Positions 61,324 through 64,000 of a stretch of 64,000 bases of DNA are shown one piece after another (positions within the stretch are counted from its first letter, which is position 1; each line of letters begins with the position of its first letter). Under the pieces are notes generated by a model. The model was given only the letters and a program-made list of their open reading frames with translations, was not told the DNA's origin and made no database searches. Origin of the DNA: JBNAVJ01 sp049700455 (GTDB lineage: Bacteria > Bacteroidota > Ignavibacteria > Tepidaquicellales > Tepidaquicellaceae). The position numbers were made by a program, and so were the translations under genes. The DNA lies in the NCBI GenBank assembly GCA_049700455.1, contig JBNAVJ010000001.1, positions 1 through 64,000 on the forward strand. The letters are read 5' to 3'.

Positions 61324-62157
61324 TCAATTCAGACCGGTATAATTATTAAAAATCCCAATATAGAGTAATACAAGAATAATAATACCTATAACAATTCTAT
61401 ATATAATAAAAACAAGATTACTTCTCGTTTTCAAATATGAAATCAAAAAGGCAATTGCCATATACCCTACCACCGCTGACACAAGGGTTGCTATAATCAA
61501 GCTAAAAGCATTTGCCTTCAAAAGTGCTTCTCGTTCACTATAAAGTTCAAATAGCCCACTCAATAATACTGCTGGAATACTTAAGAGGAATGAGAACCTC
61601 GCTGTCACATCTCTTTTGAGCCCACAGAAAAGTCCTGCTGTTATAGTCACTCCACTTCTTGAACTACCTGGAATAAGAGCGAGCACCTGCGCAAGTCCAA
61701 TTAAGAGACCATCTTTATATGATATATCTGTAATCTCTTTTTGCTTTACAGAAACCTTTTCGGCAATATACAAAATAACAGCCAAAACAATAAGAGAAGA
61801 GGCAACAATATAGAGTCCACGTGCTTCGCCTTCTATAAATCTTTTAAGCAGTAGCCCAAAAACTGATATAGGAATTGTTCCAATGATTATCATTATACTT
61901 AATCGTGTATAGTAGTCATTAAAGTTTTTCCTTTGGACTGAACTAATCACACTACTAATCATATGGCTTATATCACTACGAAAGTAAATTAGAGTTGCAA
62001 TTAAAGTTCCTATTTGAATAACTGCTGTATAAGCAGCCCCAGGGTCTTTCCAGCCTAATAAGGCAGGTATAACTCTAATATGTGCCGTACTGCTAATTGG
62101 GATAAATTCCGTTAGCCCCTGAATTAGTCCGTAAATAACTGCTTGAAGTATCTCCAT
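61324..62157 (-). CDS. uppP: Undecaprenyl-diphosphatase UppP/BacA
   Basis: 277 residues, about eight membrane helices. Motifs YGLIQGLTEFIPISSTAHIRV and LIPGSSRSGVTI (catalytic Glu/Ser/Arg regions). It recycles undecaprenyl pyrophosphate for cell-wall synthesis. It follows the barrel protein gene on the same strand with a 3-base gap. Confidence 0.94.
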   Translation of the reverse strand: MEILQAVIYGLIQGLTEFIPISSTAHIRVIPALLGWKDPGAAYTAVIQIGTLIATLIYFRSDISHMISSVISSVQRKNFNDYYTRLSIMIIIGTIPISVFGLLLKRFIEGEARGLYIVASSLIVLAVILYIAEKVSVKQKEITDISYKDGLLIGLAQVLALIPGSSRSGVTITAGLFCGLKRDVTARFSFLLSIPAVLLSGLFELYSEREALLKANAFSLIIATLVSAVVGYMAIAFLISYLKTRSNLVFIIYRIVIGIIILVLLYIGIFNNYTGLN

Positions 62158-62160
62158 TGT

Positions 62161-62874
62161 TTAGAAAAAATAAAATTCAATTCCAAGTCGTAATCCCACA
62201 GTAAAACTGCTGAGATTTACATTATTAAAAGTAACATTAGACTTTAAAAAATTCCCATCATTATCTTTTAAATTACCTAAAAAACTTTCAGTAGCGTAAA
62301 GTCCAAGATAACCTGCAAATGAATTAGAGATCTGAATATTTATTACCCCCTCAACTTTCGAATTTATTCCTGTGGAGTGATAATCTCGCTTTAATCCATA
62401 TTCGGTCATAGTAAATGAAGTCAGACAATATCCAACTCCTCCAGTGATTTTGAAATAGACATATTCCAGGGGAATTATATAATTAATACCAATCATTGGA
62501 ATATGGTTATTGTAAGTGTAATCATAATTCGGAAATTGTGGTAAATTGACACTTTTGATAAAATAAGTATATTCACCCCTCAGAGAAAATCTTCGTGTAA
62601 ATTGTCTTTCAAGCATAACAAAAAACTCAATACCACTACCAAAATTAGATAATCTGTCGGAAGGTGGCAATAAATTATAATTAGGGATTTCGTATTCAAT
62701 AAACTCTCTCAGGGATTTATTGTCTCCATAATTAGCTCCCATCCCAAAGCTAAAGGAGGTAAAGTAGCGGTTTTTGTTTTGCTTTTCAAATGAGATTCTT
62801 TCCTGAGGCAAGACACCATTCAGTGGAAATAAAAAATAAATAATAATAAGAATGGGTAATATATACCTATACAT
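62161..62874 (-). CDS. Outer-membrane beta-barrel protein, OmpA-like fold
   Basis: 237 residues from the ATG at 62874, whose signal peptide (YILPILIIIYFLFPLNG) is clear; an earlier start at 62925 lies deep in gyrB. The mature part consists of about eight amphipathic strands (FSFGMGANYG, RRFSLRGEYTYFI, GLRLGIEFYFF) and ends in FYFF, a C-terminal aromatic signature for outer-membrane insertion. Specific function unknown. It overlaps the gyrB stop by eight bases. Confidence 0.8.
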   Translation of the reverse strand: MYRYILPILIIIYFLFPLNGVLPQERISFEKQNKNRYFTSFSFGMGANYGDNKSLREFIEYEIPNYNLLPPSDRLSNFGSGIEFFVMLERQFTRRFSLRGEYTYFIKSVNLPQFPNYDYTYNNHIPMIGINYIIPLEYVYFKITGGVGYCLTSFTMTEYGLKRDYHSTGINSKVEGVINIQISNSFAGYLGLYATESFLGNLKDNDGNFLKSNVTFNNVNLSSFTVGLRLGIEFYFF

Positions 62875-64000
62875 CGATATTAGCATACTTAGCATTCTTC
62901 TCAATAAATTCACGACGAGGCTCAACTTCCTCTCCCATTAAAATTCTAAATATTTTATCCGCTGCCGAAGCATTTTCATTGGTAACCTGCAGGATTGTTC
63001 TGGTTTCAGGATTCATGGTAGTTGCCCAAAGTTGTTCAGGGTTCATCTCCCCCAAACCTTTAAATCTTGAAATTACGACTTTGCTTTCACCAGCTTCAGA
63101 AGCGGTTTCACCTTCGTGTACAATGTTTTTTCTATCAACTTTTAATGATTTTAATATTTCATCACGTTCAGCATCATCGTAGGCATAATATTCATTTTTA
63201 CCCTTTTTTATCTTGTATAGAGGGGGCTGGGCAATATATAAACGACCAGTATCTATAATCTCTTTCATATGCCGATAAAAGAAAGTCAGTAGTAAAGTTC
63301 TAATATGTGAACCATCAACATCAGCATCACACATTAGAATAATTTTGTTATAACGAATTTTTGATTCATCAAATTCTTCCGAATTTCCCAGACCTGCACC
63401 AATAGCAGTTATAATTGCTCTAATTTCTTCATTTTCAAGAATTTTATTTATCCGAGCTTTTTCAACATTAAGAATTTTACCTTTGAGAGGAAGAATTGCT
63501 TGAAATCTTCTATCCCTACCCTGTTTTGCTGAACCTCCTGCAGAATCACCTTCAACAAGATATAACTCACATTGTGATGGATCAGAAATTGAACAATCAG
63601 CTAATTTGCCGGGCAATCCATTAATTTCGAGTCCTGTCTTTTTTCTTGCCATTTCACGTGCTTTACGCGCTGCTTCTCTGGCTTCTGCAGCCCGCAAACA
63701 TTTTTCTATAATACGTTTAGCAATAGTTGGATTTTCTTCAAGAAAAATATTCAACTGTTCACTTGTAATTGATTGTACTATACCCTTTACTTCACTATTG
63801 CCCAGTTTAGTTTTGGTTTGCCCTTCAAATTGAGGTTCTGGAATTTTTACACTCAGGACACAGGTCAATCCTTCCCTAAAATCATCTCCTGTGAGTGTTA
63901 TTTTATCATTTTTAATAATATTGTTTTTGATACCATAGTTATTAAGGGTTCTGGTCAGGGCAGCCTTAAACCCCTCTAAATGAGTTCCCCCTTCATGTGT
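62867..64000 (-). CDS. gyrB: DNA gyrase subunit B, C-terminal part (5' end outside window)
   Basis: The frame is open at 64000; ~377 residues are present, beginning THEGGTH..GF, the end of the ATPase/transducer region. Next come the TOPRIM motifs CELYLVEGDSAGGSAKQGRDR and MCDADVDGSHIRTLLLTFFYR, and the C-terminal RFKGLGEMNPEQLW. GyrB supplies ATP hydrolysis and part of the cleavage site for negative supercoiling. ParE is the alternative but EGDSAGGSAKQGRDR and overall pattern favour GyrB. An apparent internal start at 63868 is only a TTG within the frame and is not the true start. Confidence 0.93.
   Translation of the reverse strand, partial: THEGGTHLEGFKAALTRTLNNYGIKNNIIKNDKITLTGDDFREGLTCVLSVKIPEPQFEGQTKTKLGNSEVKGIVQSITSEQLNIFLEENPTIAKRIIEKCLRAAEAREAARKAREMARKKTGLEINGLPGKLADCSISDPSQCELYLVEGDSAGGSAKQGRDRRFQAILPLKGKILNVEKARINKILENEEIRAIITAIGAGLGNSEEFDESKIRYNKIILMCDADVDGSHIRTLLLTFFYRHMKEIIDTGRLYIAQPPLYKIKKGKNEYYAYDDAERDEILKSLKVDRKNIVHEGETASEAGESKVVISRFKGLGEMNPEQLWATTMNPETRTILQVTNENASAADKIFRILMGEEVEPRREFIEKNAKYANIDV

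Noticed and set aside
63868..64000. Apparent gyrB start at a TTG near 63868
   Set aside because: The same frame continues upstream to 64000 with the conserved THEGGTH motif, so the gene simply extends beyond the window.

Overview
The window is an AT-rich bacterial chromosome segment with dense coding on both strands and no phage, insertion sequence, rRNA or CRISPR array. It most likely comes from an Ignavibacteria-type member of the Bacteroidota/Chlorobi group. The evidence is a secreted protein with a type IX secretion C-terminal tail (NYPNPFNP motif), many exported beta-barrel and beta-propeller proteins, mostly weak Shine-Dalgarno sites, and familiar housekeeping proteins of that lineage. 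This placement is inference from protein character, not from a marker phylogeny.

Layout. 1-7.8 kb: a truncated secreted propeller protein, a small exported protein, then a LytR_C protein, rsfS, pdxA and ftsE, a TPR protein, and a PQQ-like propeller lipoprotein with a PEGA-like partner. 7.8-20.5 kb: an EamA transporter, threonine dehydrogenase, an AtuA-family protein, glucan phosphorylase, a YQAD-repeat protein, a DUF971 protein, a TPR histidine kinase, a DUF6132-like protein, uvrA, a Nudix hydrolase and a TetR regulator.

20.6-30.7 kb is the most interesting accessory region. It holds a small OB-like exported protein and an operon of a Cyc2-like fused cytochrome-porin, a five-site multiheme cytochrome c, an internally duplicated His-bearing helical protein and a small anchored protein. 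Next to these are an unexported trypsin-like protease, an unknown partner, an NtrC-type sigma-54 activator and its sensor kinase. Near-perfect sigma-54 (-24/-12) promoters precede both effector units, and a third copy with an identical 15-base core lies just before the activator gene. The kinase/regulator pair probably senses an envelope or redox signal and switches on an electron-transfer module at the outer membrane.

32.5-43.2 kb is a run of twelve minus-strand genes, overlapping or separated by only a few bases, read from an ArsR-family repressor that starts at a perfect 18-bp-arm palindrome. It encodes a nucleotidyltransferase, an MlaE/MlaF/MlaD lipid transporter, an ATP-grasp enzyme, a class III aminotransferase, a CDP-alcohol phosphotransferase lacking its last motif Asp, a Gfo/Idh/MocA dehydrogenase, a flippase-like membrane protein, a HAD hydrolase and myo-inositol-phosphate synthase. 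Together these suggest synthesis and trafficking of an inositol- or aminocyclitol-headed lipid.

43.3-64 kb: the T9SS cargo protein, tRNA-Lys(CTT), a class II purE with purC (a split version of animal PAICS), a class II aldolase, a YqiA-like esterase, an MFS transporter, nusB, a DUF218 protein, tmk, a CtpA-type protease, a dipeptidase, a YmdB-type phosphodiesterase, tandem paralogous lipoproteins, a ComEA-like protein, a PilM-like protein, rsmD, coaD, a thioredoxin-like protein, uppP, an outer-membrane barrel protein and the C-terminal half of gyrB, which runs off the window.
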